A stretch of 64,000 nt of DNA, from NCBI GenBank assembly GCA_942491485.1, contig CALOAX010000013.1:558001-622000 (forward strand), given 5' to 3'. The notes beneath the pieces are model-generated. The model had not been told where the DNA came from and made no database searches. It saw only the letters and a program-made list of their open reading frames with translations. Shown in pieces: positions 49,508-57,848 of this stretch; position 1 is the first letter of the stretch; each line of letters begins with the position of its first letter. The stretch comes from Desulfoluna sp942491485 (GTDB taxonomy: Bacteria; Desulfobacterota; Desulfobacteria; Desulfobacterales; Desulfolunaceae). Position numbers and translations under genes: made by a program.

Positions 49508-50464
49508 TTACACCTTTCCCAAAGCTTTCGGTCGGATCAAGTCGAGGATGGGGTTTGCCAGGTTCATGAGAAGCACGGCAAAGAGGGCTCCATCCACCCA
49601 GGCGCCTTTGTTGCGGATCAGCACGGTAAGCACGCCGCCCCCGAATCCGTAGATCAGCATGGGGATGGGGTTTACCGGTGACGAGGCATCTTCCGTGGCC
49701 AGAAAAAAGGCCGCCACCAGCGTGTAGCCGGTGAGCAGGTGGAAGACGGGGCCCGCGTAGAGATCCGGATTGCTCATGTTGAAGAGGAAGGCTGTGGCAA
49801 CGACACCCACGAGAAAGGAGAGACAGATCTCCCATCGGTTGATGCCGCGGATGATGAGGAAGATACCGCCGATGATCAGCCCTGCACCGCACACGGCGCC
49901 GATGCCGCCGGCCTGGTGGCCAACGAGGAGCTCTGCAGGTGCGTAGAAGTCGGCCATCTCCGCACCGAAGAACTTCACGTTGATGAGAGGATCCACCATG
50001 GACCAGGCCATGTCGTAATCCACGAGCATGCCGTTGAAGTTCATGAGGTGGGGCCAGGAGACCGTCAGTACTGCAGCCGCAAGGGCTGGCGGGCAGAAGG
50101 CGTTGCCGCCGATGCCGCCGAAGACGGTCTTGCTCATGATGACGGCCACGAAGGTGCCGGTAAGAACCATCCACCAGGGAGCGGTGGCGGGGAGCAGCAT
50201 GGCGAAGATGAGGCCGATCATGGCTGCGTTTCCGTCGCCGACGGTGGGCTGCTGTTTCATCAGTGTGTTGGCGAGAAGCTCCCAGAAGATGGCCGAGGAG
50301 ACGGCCAGGGCGCAAACGCCCACCGCAGGGGCTCCAAATATGAAGAGGCCCGGAATCACAGCCACAAGGGCGGCTGCCATGATGAGGTAGCTGCGCTTCA
50401 TGACGGTACAGGCGTCTCTGTAGAAGGGGGCGTGGGATACAATCAGTTTCGTGGAATCAGTCAT
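49508..50464 (-). CDS. rnfD: RnfD, membrane subunit
   Basis: 318 residues from the ATG at 50464, chosen because GGGAGG lies 6 bases upstream and it overlaps the rnfC end; the longer frame has no family likeness. Eight or so membrane helices and the RnfD/NqrB family pattern (AGTFVAVIMSKTVFGGIGGN, FNPA-like CPPALAAAV). It binds flavin and is part of the ion path. Confidence 0.94.
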   Translation of the reverse strand: MTDSTKLIVSHAPFYRDACTVMKRSYLIMAAALVAVIPGLFIFGAPAVGVCALAVSSAIFWELLANTLMKQQPTVGDGNAAMIGLIFAMLLPATAPWWMVLTGTFVAVIMSKTVFGGIGGNAFCPPALAAAVLTVSWPHLMNFNGMLVDYDMAWSMVDPLINVKFFGAEMADFYAPAELLVGHQAGGIGAVCGAGLIIGGIFLIIRGINRWEICLSFLVGVVATAFLFNMSNPDLYAGPVFHLLTGYTLVAAFFLATEDASSPVNPIPMLIYGFGGGVLTVLIRNKGAWVDGALFAVLLMNLANPILDLIRPKALGKV

Positions 50465-51761
50465 TGGAACCTCCCTTTTCGGCACTTTTCTGACTCTCGG
50501 CAAGGGTGTGCCGCGCCAGCATGATCTGCTGGAACAGAGGCATCTTGGCCACACAGATGAAGCTGCAGAGGCCGCATTCCACGCAGGCGTCGAGATCGTA
50601 CTTTTCCACCGCCTCTTCGTAGAGACCGTTTTCGAGCACGCGAATGAGAAGGTTTACCGGCATGTTGGCCGGGCAGACACGAACACACTTGCCGCAGTTG
50701 ATGCAGTAGGTGTCGGTGAGGCGCGGCATGTTTTCCGGTCCGTGGCAGATGATGGCGTCGGTGTCCGGTCCCACGGGAAAGTTCGGTGTGTAGACTGAGG
50801 TGCCGGTGAGGGGGCCGCCCATGATAAGGTGGTCCCTTTCAACCAGCTCTTCTCCCACGGCCTCAAAGATCTTGGCAAGGGGGGTGCCGATACGGGCACT
50901 CACCAGCTTGGTCTCTTTGTTCTTGAGGGTGAGGGTGACGAGCTTTTCCTGGGGAAGGCTGCGGGTGCGCAGGGCTTTTCCGGCAGCAGCCACCGACTCG
51001 GCGCTGAAGAGGAGGAATCCGGCCTCTTCAAGGCTCTTGCCGGCAGGAACGGGCTTTCCGGCAATGCGACCCGCCAGAAGAGTGGGGTTGCCGTTGGGGT
51101 AGAGGTTCTTCACCCCCACGGTCTCGCAGCCGGTCTCTTTGGCTTCGGCTTCAAGGTACTGGGGAAGGGCCAGGACCACGCGGGCCTTGGGCGTCAGTTC
51201 TTTGATGAAGTCCGCACCGCGTTTGAAGTCCGCTTTGCGTGCCTGCAGGGCATACTGGTTGACGTTGGTGACGAGGTCCTTCTCCAGTGCGCTTAAGATG
51301 ACGGTGTGGATGCCGTCTTCAGCCAGCCTGTTGAAGGGAGGCTGCCCGGGAAGCAGGGAGAGAAAAGAGAGGCTCTCTGCTCCTTTGGGGGCTGCGCTCA
51401 GGGCGTCTGCAATGGTGGAGGAGGCTTCCCCCTCTTCGCTCGTCTCGATGTTGATCAGGGCGAAGTGGCGTCCGTAGTTTCCCGTGCGGGTCTCCACACT
51501 GGTGACTGTTCCGGAAACAGGCGCTGCGAGCTCTTTCTTCTCTTCGTCAAAAAGCCCGTAGACGGCTCCACGCTGAACCTCCACCCCTTTTTTGAGGACG
51601 GTTTTCTTTTTATCCACGAGGCTTTTCTGGTCGGCAGCCACCTGAATCTGGAGGGTGACTTCCCCGGGGAGACCGGTGTCCACAGGGTCGGGTAATCCGC
51701 CCTGGACCGTCTCGTAGGGCAGTTTTGCCGCCAGGTAGCCGAAAAACGATCGTCGTATCAT
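50457..51761 (-). CDS. rnfC: RnfC, iron-sulfur and NADH/FMN-binding subunit
   Basis: 434 residues. An N-terminal barrel-sandwich domain, a Rossmann-like NAD/FMN part (LALPQYLEAEAKETG), a SLBB-like part, and two 4Fe-4S motifs at the C-terminus, CINCGKCVRVCP and CVECGLCSFIC. It is the soluble entry/exit for NADH. The protein is shorter than the E. coli type, with no Ala/Lys-rich tail. It is preceded by the tetraheme cytochrome gene, as in other sulfate reducers. Confidence 0.95.
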   Translation of the reverse strand: MIRRSFFGYLAAKLPYETVQGGLPDPVDTGLPGEVTLQIQVAADQKSLVDKKKTVLKKGVEVQRGAVYGLFDEEKKELAAPVSGTVTSVETRTGNYGRHFALINIETSEEGEASSTIADALSAAPKGAESLSFLSLLPGQPPFNRLAEDGIHTVILSALEKDLVTNVNQYALQARKADFKRGADFIKELTPKARVVLALPQYLEAEAKETGCETVGVKNLYPNGNPTLLAGRIAGKPVPAGKSLEEAGFLLFSAESVAAAGKALRTRSLPQEKLVTLTLKNKETKLVSARIGTPLAKIFEAVGEELVERDHLIMGGPLTGTSVYTPNFPVGPDTDAIICHGPENMPRLTDTYCINCGKCVRVCPANMPVNLLIRVLENGLYEEAVEKYDLDACVECGLCSFICVAKMPLFQQIMLARHTLAESQKSAEKGGSND

Positions 51762-51956
51762 TTTAGTATTCTCAGTCCCTATCTTGTGATGGTGTTTTTT
51801 CTGATGAATTGCCCCGTTAAGGCTCGGGCCTCATGGGAGGTCCTGAAATGCTCTGCATCGTTGCGGGAAACTCTCAACGTTTCCGGACATGGGCGCATGT
51901 AAGCGCCCTGGATGCATGGGGCTTATGTTGGCATCATCAAATGGCGAATTGGCCTT

Positions 51957-52337
51957 TTACTTGGGGGTGGCATGGCATGTCGCACACTCGACGGGGCCAG
52001 CTCCCATCTCCTCATGGCAACCGATACACTGGGCGTGCATGGCGTCAGTTCGACCCATCAAATCGTCGTCTTCCGACGCGCCGGGTTCGTGGCATTCGCT
52101 GCAATTGTACTCTTCATCGCCGTCATCCAGGTTGTGGTGACACGAAGCGCAGTCCAGATCGTAATCTGCGGTATGGATCTGGTGGGTAAAAAGTACATCA
52201 CCTGCACTTCCCTTAAAGAGCATACGAACCGGTTCTTCAGGCATTTCGGGCTTCAGCACCGTGTAACAAAGTGCAGCTGCCGCCAGCAGAACCAATCCCA
52301 GTATTACGGCCAGTTTCCTCTCGTTGTCTGGGCGCAT
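51957..52337 (-). CDS. membrane-anchored tetraheme cytochrome c (Rnf-associated)
   Basis: 126 residues. An uncleaved-looking N-terminal helix (about 8-26) is followed by four CxxCH heme sites at 63-67 (CASCHH), 79-83, 104-108 and 118-122, with extra histidines (HQIH) for bis-His ligation as in cytochrome c3. In sulfate reducers such a cytochrome is encoded just before rnfC and links the periplasmic cytochrome pool to Rnf. 195 bases separate it from rnfC. Confidence 0.88.
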   Translation of the reverse strand: MRPDNERKLAVILGLVLLAAAALCYTVLKPEMPEEPVRMLFKGSAGDVLFTHQIHTADYDLDCASCHHNLDDGDEEYNCSECHEPGASEDDDLMGRTDAMHAQCIGCHEEMGAGPVECATCHATPK

Positions 52338-52952
52338 CCTAAGTCAACTTCCTCTCTCTTCCTTGCAGGTCTTCGCTGGAAAGTGTGGGCCCGTCAATCG
52401 TCGGGCCATGGGCGGGCCGGTGCTTCGGTGTGCCCATGAGCAAAACCCCCTGTCGTGCCGACCGGTTTCGCGTCAATATCTCCAAAAAGACCCTGGGTTG
52501 TTTAATTATTGTGTGCGTTCCTCAAAGCAGCATGGAGCGTAAGCACACCCCTTCATGTGCTGATGACATTACCGGCTTACCTAAAAAAATAATGAGGTTG
52601 CCGTCCCGCGTCGCTTCAGGTGTTCAAGGAATCACAGTTTTTTGGCCGTTTTGGGGGAACCCTTTGAATAAAGTAAGAATACGGGTGCGCCCTGCAGCCA
52701 GGCTACAAAATACCGGCCCAATAGTCGCAAGAACTGTACCAGAAAACCTTCTTTTTGTGTAGCGATGGATGTGGGGAAGATGGGGGGATTTTTTATTCAG
52801 TCAAACGAAAAGCTCCGTCTGACGGCCTGTTGACTCCCTAATTACGGACAAGAAAGGTCTCATTTTCAGGACTGTCTTCGGGCGTCAGAGGAGGAAAAGC
52901 CCTTGTTGGTGTTGCCCATAGGGAACATCAGGGGAGGGAGGAGCCCCTCCTG
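52338..52952. other. intergenic region between the cytochrome and rseC
   Basis: 615 bases without a convincing gene or repeat copy. It should hold the promoter of the cytochrome-rnf operon on the minus strand; I found no near-consensus -35/-10. A short CCGTC-AGACGG hairpin near 52812-52828 and a GGAGGGAGGAGCCCCTCC segment near 52934-52951 may terminate rseC. Confidence 0.4.
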
Positions 52953-53396
52953 TCAGGTGAGCGTTGAGCCGGGGAGAACCCGGGTGATGCGGGGGGTGTA
53001 GGTTTCGCCCTGGGCAATCCGTCCTTCGAATAAACGAATGACGACAAAGGCGACGGCCAGGGACCCAAAGCCCCCGATAGCCGCGGCCAGGGAGGCGTTG
53101 ACTCCCAGGGAGGGGGCCAGGACGTTGCAGATACCAGCTCCTGTCATCAGGGCGAACACAGGAAAGATGTAAGCCAGAAGAGACATCTTGAGCAGCGTGC
53201 CCGTGCCGATGGACACCACCACACGGTCGCCAATTTTGGCTCCGGCATCGTTGATGGCGCAGACCTCCATGGCTTTTCCTGAGGCGTGGCAGGAGCCCTT
53301 GGAAGCACACCCCTCGCATGCGGATGTGCGAATGGTCTCCACCCATGCGCGGTCGTGGGATGCTGTTTTGATAACGATGCCTTCTTCTTGTCTCAT
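52953..53396 (-). CDS. RseC/MucC-family (SoxR-reducing system) protein
   Basis: 147 residues from the ATG at 53396, chosen for AAGGAA upstream and the family start. A Cys-rich N-terminal part (CEGCASKGSCHASGKAMEVC) precedes two membrane helices (about 75-95 and 100-120). RseC-like proteins occur with Rnf genes and in E. coli are needed to keep SoxR reduced. Its place between rnfB and the cytochrome-rnfCDGEA operon fits a partner role with Rnf. Confidence 0.87.
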   Translation of the reverse strand: MRQEEGIVIKTASHDRAWVETIRTSACEGCASKGSCHASGKAMEVCAINDAGAKIGDRVVVSIGTGTLLKMSLLAYIFPVFALMTGAGICNVLAPSLGVNASLAAAIGGFGSLAVAFVVIRLFEGRIAQGETYTPRITRVLPGSTLT

Positions 53397-53586
53397 GGTG
53401 TTTCCTTGGGTGTTTGGGATCTTTTGGGTGACAGGGCTCCTACCATATAGGATGCCTGTGCAAAAATCAAAGCTCCGATGCGTTCTCCGGGATAGCGCCG
53501 GATGAGCCCGTGTTTTCCGGAGAAGAGGGGTGAAATCAGCTTGAAGGGCATTGCTGGAGGTGTCGGAATCCACAGGTGAAAAAAAA

Positions 53587-53683
53587 AGACCCGCATCGTC
53601 AAAAGCAGCCAATCTGGTATAGAGAATGAAAAACGGGGGGATGGTTTTCGGTTCTCTACAAAGGGCCAGGACGATACGGGTCT
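53587..53683. other. nested long hairpin, candidate structured RNA
   Basis: The outer stem AGACCCGCATCGTC (53587-53600) pairs with GACGATACGGGTCT (53670-53683) with one mismatch. Inside, CTGG/CCAG, TAGAGAA/TTCTCTA (53620-53626 / 53652-53658) and GAAAAC/GTTTTC-like stems continue the same helix. Strand and function unknown. Confidence 0.45.
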
Positions 53684-54104
53684 CTTGCCAAAACAGGCGA
53701 CGATAGGAATATACAACATCTGTGCCAGAAATGAAGAACCGCATATTTCCAGTGAATTCGGATATTATAAGCCTGGGGGTGGTGCTAAAATGTCCGGAAT
53801 ATCGGAAAAGGCGGATTGGAATGTACGGATTTCTGGAACGGCTCTTGTTCAGTTGAGAGGGAAATGCATGGGAGTCCCCTCCGGTGTCGGGGTGGGACCA
53901 GAAAAATAAAGATGGGTTTGAAAAAGTGGCATAATTTTTGTAAAGAACAGGGAAGATTTGACATGCAGCGCTCGTATGGGCGCCATGAATGATAGAAGAG
54001 CAGGATCGACTGCCGAAGAAGCAGGTCGGGCGGTACACTGGAGCAAATCTCGGGTCATCAGGGGAGAGGGGCTTGGGTGCGGCGTTGGATATAAAAATGG
54101 TATC

Positions 54105-54149
54105 TTTGTAAAAAGTCAGGTATTTACATTTTGTAAAACCACCTGTAAA
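54105..54149 (+). promoter_or_regulatory. TGTAAA palindrome cluster upstream of rnfB
   Basis: TTTACA-TTT-TGTAAA (54123-54137) is a perfect palindrome, with further TGTAAA at 54107-54112 and 54144-54149 and a TTTGTAAA at 53937-53944. The spacing (about 25 and 12 bases) suggests a regulator site 150-190 bases before the rnfB start. The regulator is not known. Confidence 0.45.
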
Positions 54150-54298
54150 GTGGCGTCGTCTTTTCACGTTGACGTTGTCAGGACGACCCGTCGTCGCATT
54201 GACTTTTAACAAGCTTATCAAGACTGTGCGGCGGGTGATTCAAGGCAACCCGGGGGGGTTGTCGGAACCAACACCAAATATCCTTTAATGGGGTAGTT

Positions 54299-55228
54299 AT
54301 GACCATTGTGATTCCTTTACTGGTACTTTGCGGGCTGGGAGCTGCCATCGGCCTCCTGCTTGCCCTTGCCGACAAAAAACTTGCTGTTGAGACCAATCCT
54401 CTCATTGATGAGGTAAATGACATTCTTCCCGCCGGTAACTGTGCCAACTGCGGCTATGCCGGATGCGGTCAGTACGCTGAAGCCGTGGTTGAAAACCCGG
54501 ATGTACGTGCAGACCTCTGTACGCCGGGTGGCAACGAGTGTGCCCAGAAAATTGCGGCCCTCACCGGAAAGAAAGCAGCGGAAATCAAGCCTGTGAAGGC
54601 TGTGGCACGCTGCAAAGGGTGTCCCGAAACCAACTGCACCACCAAATATATTTATCAGGGCCTCAATGACTGTGTGGCTGCTTCCAACCTCTTTGCCGGG
54701 GAAAAGGGCTGCGAGTTCGGTTGCCTTGGCCTTGGGAACTGCGAGCGTGCCTGCCCCTTCGGCGCCATCGTCATGGGCGATTTGAACGTGCCCGAGGTGA
54801 TCGAGGATAAATGCGTGGGATGCGGTCTCTGCGTCACTGCCTGCCCTCGAAATATCATGACCATTGTTCCCGATCTGGCGGTCAGCGTGATTCGCTGCCA
54901 GAACCGCCAGAAGGGCGGACAGACCAAGAAGGTCTGCAACGTGGGATGTATCGGTTGCCGTCTCTGCGTGAAGGCATGCCCCCACGATGCCATGAAGGTG
55001 GTGGACAACCTCTGCGAGATTGACTACGACAAGTGTCAGTTCTGCGAAGACGCTCCCTGCCTCCAGGTGACCTGTAAGCCCGGGGTTATCGAGCCCGGTT
55101 ACGGTGCTCCCATCAAAGCCCTCACCGGCAAGGATCCCGAAATGGTCCGCGAAGCCGAAGAGAAGGCCGAAGACGCAGTCAAGGCAGCCAAAGAAGAGAA
55201 AAAGGAGACGGCTGAAACCGAAGCCTGA
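54299..55228 (+). CDS. rnfB: RnfB, ferredoxin-oxidising iron-sulfur subunit
   Basis: 309 residues. One N-terminal membrane helix (3-23), the RnfB 4Fe-4S domain (CANCGYAGCGQYAEAV), then CKGCPETNC and three ferredoxin-like segments (CERACPFGAI, CVGCGLCVTACP, CIGCRLCVKACP), and a charged Glu/Lys/Ala tail. RnfB takes electrons from ferredoxin. It is unusual here: it stands alone on the plus strand, 2.5-6.6 kb from the other rnf genes, with its own terminator. Confidence 0.94.
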   Translation: MTIVIPLLVLCGLGAAIGLLLALADKKLAVETNPLIDEVNDILPAGNCANCGYAGCGQYAEAVVENPDVRADLCTPGGNECAQKIAALTGKKAAEIKPVKAVARCKGCPETNCTTKYIYQGLNDCVAASNLFAGEKGCEFGCLGLGNCERACPFGAIVMGDLNVPEVIEDKCVGCGLCVTACPRNIMTIVPDLAVSVIRCQNRQKGGQTKKVCNVGCIGCRLCVKACPHDAMKVVDNLCEIDYDKCQFCEDAPCLQVTCKPGVIEPGYGAPIKALTGKDPEMVREAEEKAEDAVKAAKEEKKETAETEA

Positions 55229-55256
55229 TCCCACGTTCCATATGTGAGTAAATAAT

Positions 55257-55293
55257 AAAGGGGTACCGGCCAATGGGCGGTACCCCTTTTTTT
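55257..55293 (+). terminator. terminator of rnfB
   Basis: AAAGGGGTACCG (to 55268) pairs with CGGTACCCC (from 55278) across a 9-base loop, then a T-run. Confidence 0.88.
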
Positions 55294-55312
55294 GTTTGAA
55301 TGAAAAAAGAGA

Positions 55313-55684
55313 GCCTCCGGCGGCAAGGTGAGCCACCTTGAAAGCTGAATGCTGAATGCGAATGCGCTACGGGTGTCGTTACTCAGGATTCTTTGCGTCC
55401 GCATTCGCGTGTGGTTTGAGGGTATGCAAAATGTGTCACAAGCGCATGGTCAGCGGCTGCCCCTCTCCCATCTCGAAGGTTGGCTTTCATCGGAACAATT
55501 CGACGGATAGGGAGTGGTTTCCTAAAATCTATGTTTCGAATGAACTGATTTTTCGTTCGTGTCGTCTCCAGCTTTGGAGGGGGGCGCAGCCTGTAGTGAA
55601 TGCCATTGCGCTTTGCCCCGAGGAACGAGGGGCAAAGCGCATTGGCAACCTGCTTTCGAGGTGGCTCACCTCGCCGCCGGAGGC
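55313..55684. repeat. dispersed repeat pair between rnfB and etfA
   Basis: Left: exact end 55313-55324, AAGGTG/CACCTT, then GCGAATGCG ... CGCATTCGCG. Right: a near-perfect 19-bp stem around loop GAGGAACGA (55620-55628; CTTTGCCCC/GGGGCAAAG inner part), GAGGTG-GCT-CACCTC, exact end 55673-55684. The right end codes for the last residues and the stop of etfA. Confidence 0.85.
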
Positions 55685-56631
55685 ATGCTTTCTAACAGCG
55701 CCAGGGTAGCCTCCATAAATGGGAGGAGGTCAGCTTCGATAATGAGGTCGCTGACGGCGTGGATGGCGGCGTTGGGATCGCTCCCTACGGAGATCACGGT
55801 GGTGTTCTGGGGGATACCGGCGAGGTGTTGGCTGGAACCTGAGATGCCGAGGGCGATGTAGAGGTCTGCGGAGACCGAGGCGCCTGTGATCCCCACCTGG
55901 CAGGGGTAGGGCATCCAGCCCATGTCCACAAGGGGGCGGGAGCACCCTTTGGCAGCACCGGGAATGGCTTCGGCAAGCCGGGTGAAAAGGGGTAGGTTCT
56001 CTTTGGCTTCAATTCCCCGTCCCACAGAGACCACCACGCGGGCACCGGAAAGGTTTGAGGTGCCGACGTCCTCTTTCCGGGTGGAGAGGATCTGGATGGG
56101 GCAGTTCGGGAATGAGGGTGTTTCCAGTGTGACAGAGCCGGGCCGCTCGGCTTTTAGGGCAGCGCCAAAGACTCCGGGTTGGATGGTGACCACCGCACCT
56201 TTTGGCGCTGCGACATGCAGGCGTGTTTTTCCCCCGCCGGCAGATCGATAAAACTCACCTTTCTCATCATCAAACCCCACCACTCCGGCCACCAGGGGAA
56301 GTTCCAAGGCCACGGCAAGAACCGGGGCGATCTCCATGGCCGACGGGGTGTGGGGAAGCAAAAGGGTTCGGATTCCCCGCTCTTTAAGAGCCTCTCCCAG
56401 GGCTGCCCCAGTTTCCAGGCCTGGGCGCTCATCGTTTTCCCACACCAGTCCCAGAGTATCCACCCCTGATTCCCTTGCAAACCGCCGGGCTCCTTCCTCG
56501 GCTTCTTTTCCGTACACCAGTGCCAGAATTTCGGCCGGTTGCTGTTTGGTCAGACGCAGAGCCAGGGCCATGAGTTCCATGGCAACCGCCGGAATGGTAT
56601 GGCCTGTCATTTCGATCATCAGGGCAATCAT
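55666..56631 (-). CDS. etfA: electron transfer flavoprotein alpha subunit
   Basis: 321 residues from the ATG at 56631 (AAGGA upstream). The C-terminal FAD domain has GASVSADLYIALGISGSSQHLAG then SVGSDPNAAIH, the EtfA FAD motif (usually INKDPxAPIF, here changed). EtfA with EtfB carries electrons from acyl-CoA dehydrogenases to the quinone pool. The last residues, MPPAAR, and the TGA stop lie inside the dispersed repeat, so the native C-terminus was replaced or extended by it. It follows etfB with a repeat copy between. Confidence 0.9.
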   Translation of the reverse strand: MIALMIEMTGHTIPAVAMELMALALRLTKQQPAEILALVYGKEAEEGARRFARESGVDTLGLVWENDERPGLETGAALGEALKERGIRTLLLPHTPSAMEIAPVLAVALELPLVAGVVGFDDEKGEFYRSAGGGKTRLHVAAPKGAVVTIQPGVFGAALKAERPGSVTLETPSFPNCPIQILSTRKEDVGTSNLSGARVVVSVGRGIEAKENLPLFTRLAEAIPGAAKGCSRPLVDMGWMPYPCQVGITGASVSADLYIALGISGSSQHLAGIPQNTTVISVGSDPNAAIHAVSDLIIEADLLPFMEATLALLESMPPAAR

Positions 56632-56679
56632 GGGGATATCCTTCAAAAACAAATCATAGGTTATATATCATAGGGATTA

Positions 56680-56844
56680 ACCACGAAGTTCACGAAGCAC
56701 CCTTCGGGCTGCACGAAGATGGATGTACTGCAAAAGCTGGTTTTTTACGGGCGTAGCCCGTCAGCGAATGTGACGCGCCTGAGGGACGAAGGCTCGGAGC
56801 ATTCGCAACCCGCTTTCGAGGTGGCTCACCTCGCCGCCGGAGGC
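56680..56844. repeat. dispersed repeat copy between etfB and etfA
   Basis: A CACGAAG-type unit (about 56681-56719) is followed by ACGGGC-GTA-GCCCGT, the outer stem, loop GAGGGACGA (56781-56789) closed by GCCT/AGGC, GAGGTG-GCT-CACCTC and exact end 56833-56844. The end codes for the last residues and stop of etfB. This copy lies inside what should be a two-gene operon. Confidence 0.85.
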
Positions 56845-57599
56845 AACAGCTGACGTTCCCTAAGGTAAGCCACGAACTGGGTGGCTTGCTCATCAGGTGT
56901 GCCGTTGATTCGGATGCCTCTGCCGCGCTGGGTGGGAGGAGAGGTTCCGGTAATCCGTGTAGCGAGGGATTCGGTCATGGGTGGGGCATCCCGGGATTCG
57001 ATGGGAAGACCTCGTGCTTTAAGCATGTGGGAGATATTGGGGTAGCGCGGCGTGTTGAATCCCTGCTGGATGGAGATGAGGCAGGGCATGGGGATGCGCA
57101 GGAGCTGTTGCCCTCCACCGCCGGCATCTCGGGTGGCGTCAAGGGTGTGGGTGTTCGGTGTGATACGGAGCTCCTTGATCACCTGGGTGGTGAAGGGGAT
57201 GTTCATCATGGTGGCCAGGGCCGGTCCGGTCATGCCCTGCATGAGGTCTTCGCTCATGGCACCGCAGAGGATGAGGTCGGGGTTGAGTTCCTTAAGGCAA
57301 GGACAGAGGGCCGCTGCGGTTTCGGTGGCGGAGAGGGGCTCGAAATCCGTGTTTATATGAAAGGCGTCATCGGCGCCCATGCCCAGTCCGCGCCTGAGAG
57401 CTTCGGTGACGCGGTGAGGTCCGACGGAAATGAGGGTAAGGGTGACCCCCGGGTAGGACTCTTTGATGCGCAGGGCCTCTTCGAGGGCGTGTTCATCCAG
57501 GCGGTTGATACGAAAATCCGTCGGATTCTCCTCTTCGTCCGATTGGTGCCGGGTGATGCCGAGGGCGTGGACCTGTTTGATCAGAACAGCAATGTGCAT
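56826..57599 (-). CDS. etfB: electron transfer flavoprotein beta subunit
   Basis: 257 residues. The N-terminus MHIAVLIKQV and the core DEHALEEALRIKE, GADDAFHINTD and GQQLLRIPMPCLISIQQG are typical of EtfB; AMP or FAD binds here. The protein ends LLPPAAR with the last codons and TGA supplied by the dispersed repeat, exactly as in etfA. It is the first gene of the pair and has a divergent promoter region with a palindrome upstream. Confidence 0.92.
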   Translation of the reverse strand: MHIAVLIKQVHALGITRHQSDEEENPTDFRINRLDEHALEEALRIKESYPGVTLTLISVGPHRVTEALRRGLGMGADDAFHINTDFEPLSATETAAALCPCLKELNPDLILCGAMSEDLMQGMTGPALATMMNIPFTTQVIKELRITPNTHTLDATRDAGGGGQQLLRIPMPCLISIQQGFNTPRYPNISHMLKARGLPIESRDAPPMTESLATRITGTSPPTQRGRGIRINGTPDEQATQFVAYLRERQLLPPAAR

Positions 57600-57632
57600 G
57601 GCTCCATCCTTGGTTCGTGTGGTCGTATTTCC

Positions 57633-57661
57633 AATGTAGCTGGTGTGTTGGTGCGAATCAA
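57633..57661 (-). promoter_or_regulatory. promoter for etfBA
   Basis: On the minus strand TTGATT (57661-57656) and TACATT (57638-57633) are separated by 17 bases, about 35 bases before the etfB ATG. Confidence 0.55.
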
Positions 57662-57667
57662 GAAAAA

Positions 57668-57681
57668 AGCGAACGCTCGCT
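57668..57681. promoter_or_regulatory. palindromic operator between divergent promoters
   Basis: AGCGA-ACGC-TCGCT has perfect 5-base arms and lies in a larger AAGAAAAA...TTTTTTCTT symmetric surrounding. It is between the -35 boxes of the etfB and phosphatase promoters. The form is like TetR-family operators of fatty-acid genes; a TetR gene lies at 60666. Confidence 0.5.
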
Positions 57682-57689
57682 CTTTTTTC

Positions 57690-57719
57690 TTGACAGGGTC
57701 ATGAAATCGCTCTTAGGAT
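57690..57719 (+). promoter_or_regulatory. promoter for the histidine phosphatase gene
   Basis: TTGACA (57690-57695), 18-base spacer, TAGGAT (57714-57719). It points to the gene starting at 57849 and is divergent from the etfB promoter. Confidence 0.55.
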
Positions 57720-57848
57720 ACAGACAAGTAGCGATGTGAAATATCCGGATTAACCGGATATTCGACACGTGATCGGCGGCGGGCCTCTCCTTCTCACCCT
57801 CCTGCATCCGCCGCCGGTCACCCCACCCAAGGCAAGGACGTGATCGAG

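Larger units (their letters stand above)
53397..54298. other. long divergent regulatory region between rseC and rnfB
   Basis: About 900 bases with no convincing gene. It holds a long structured hairpin (53587-53683) and four TTTGTAAA or TGTAAA elements close to rnfB (listed separately). No dispersed repeat copy is present. Confidence 0.5.
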
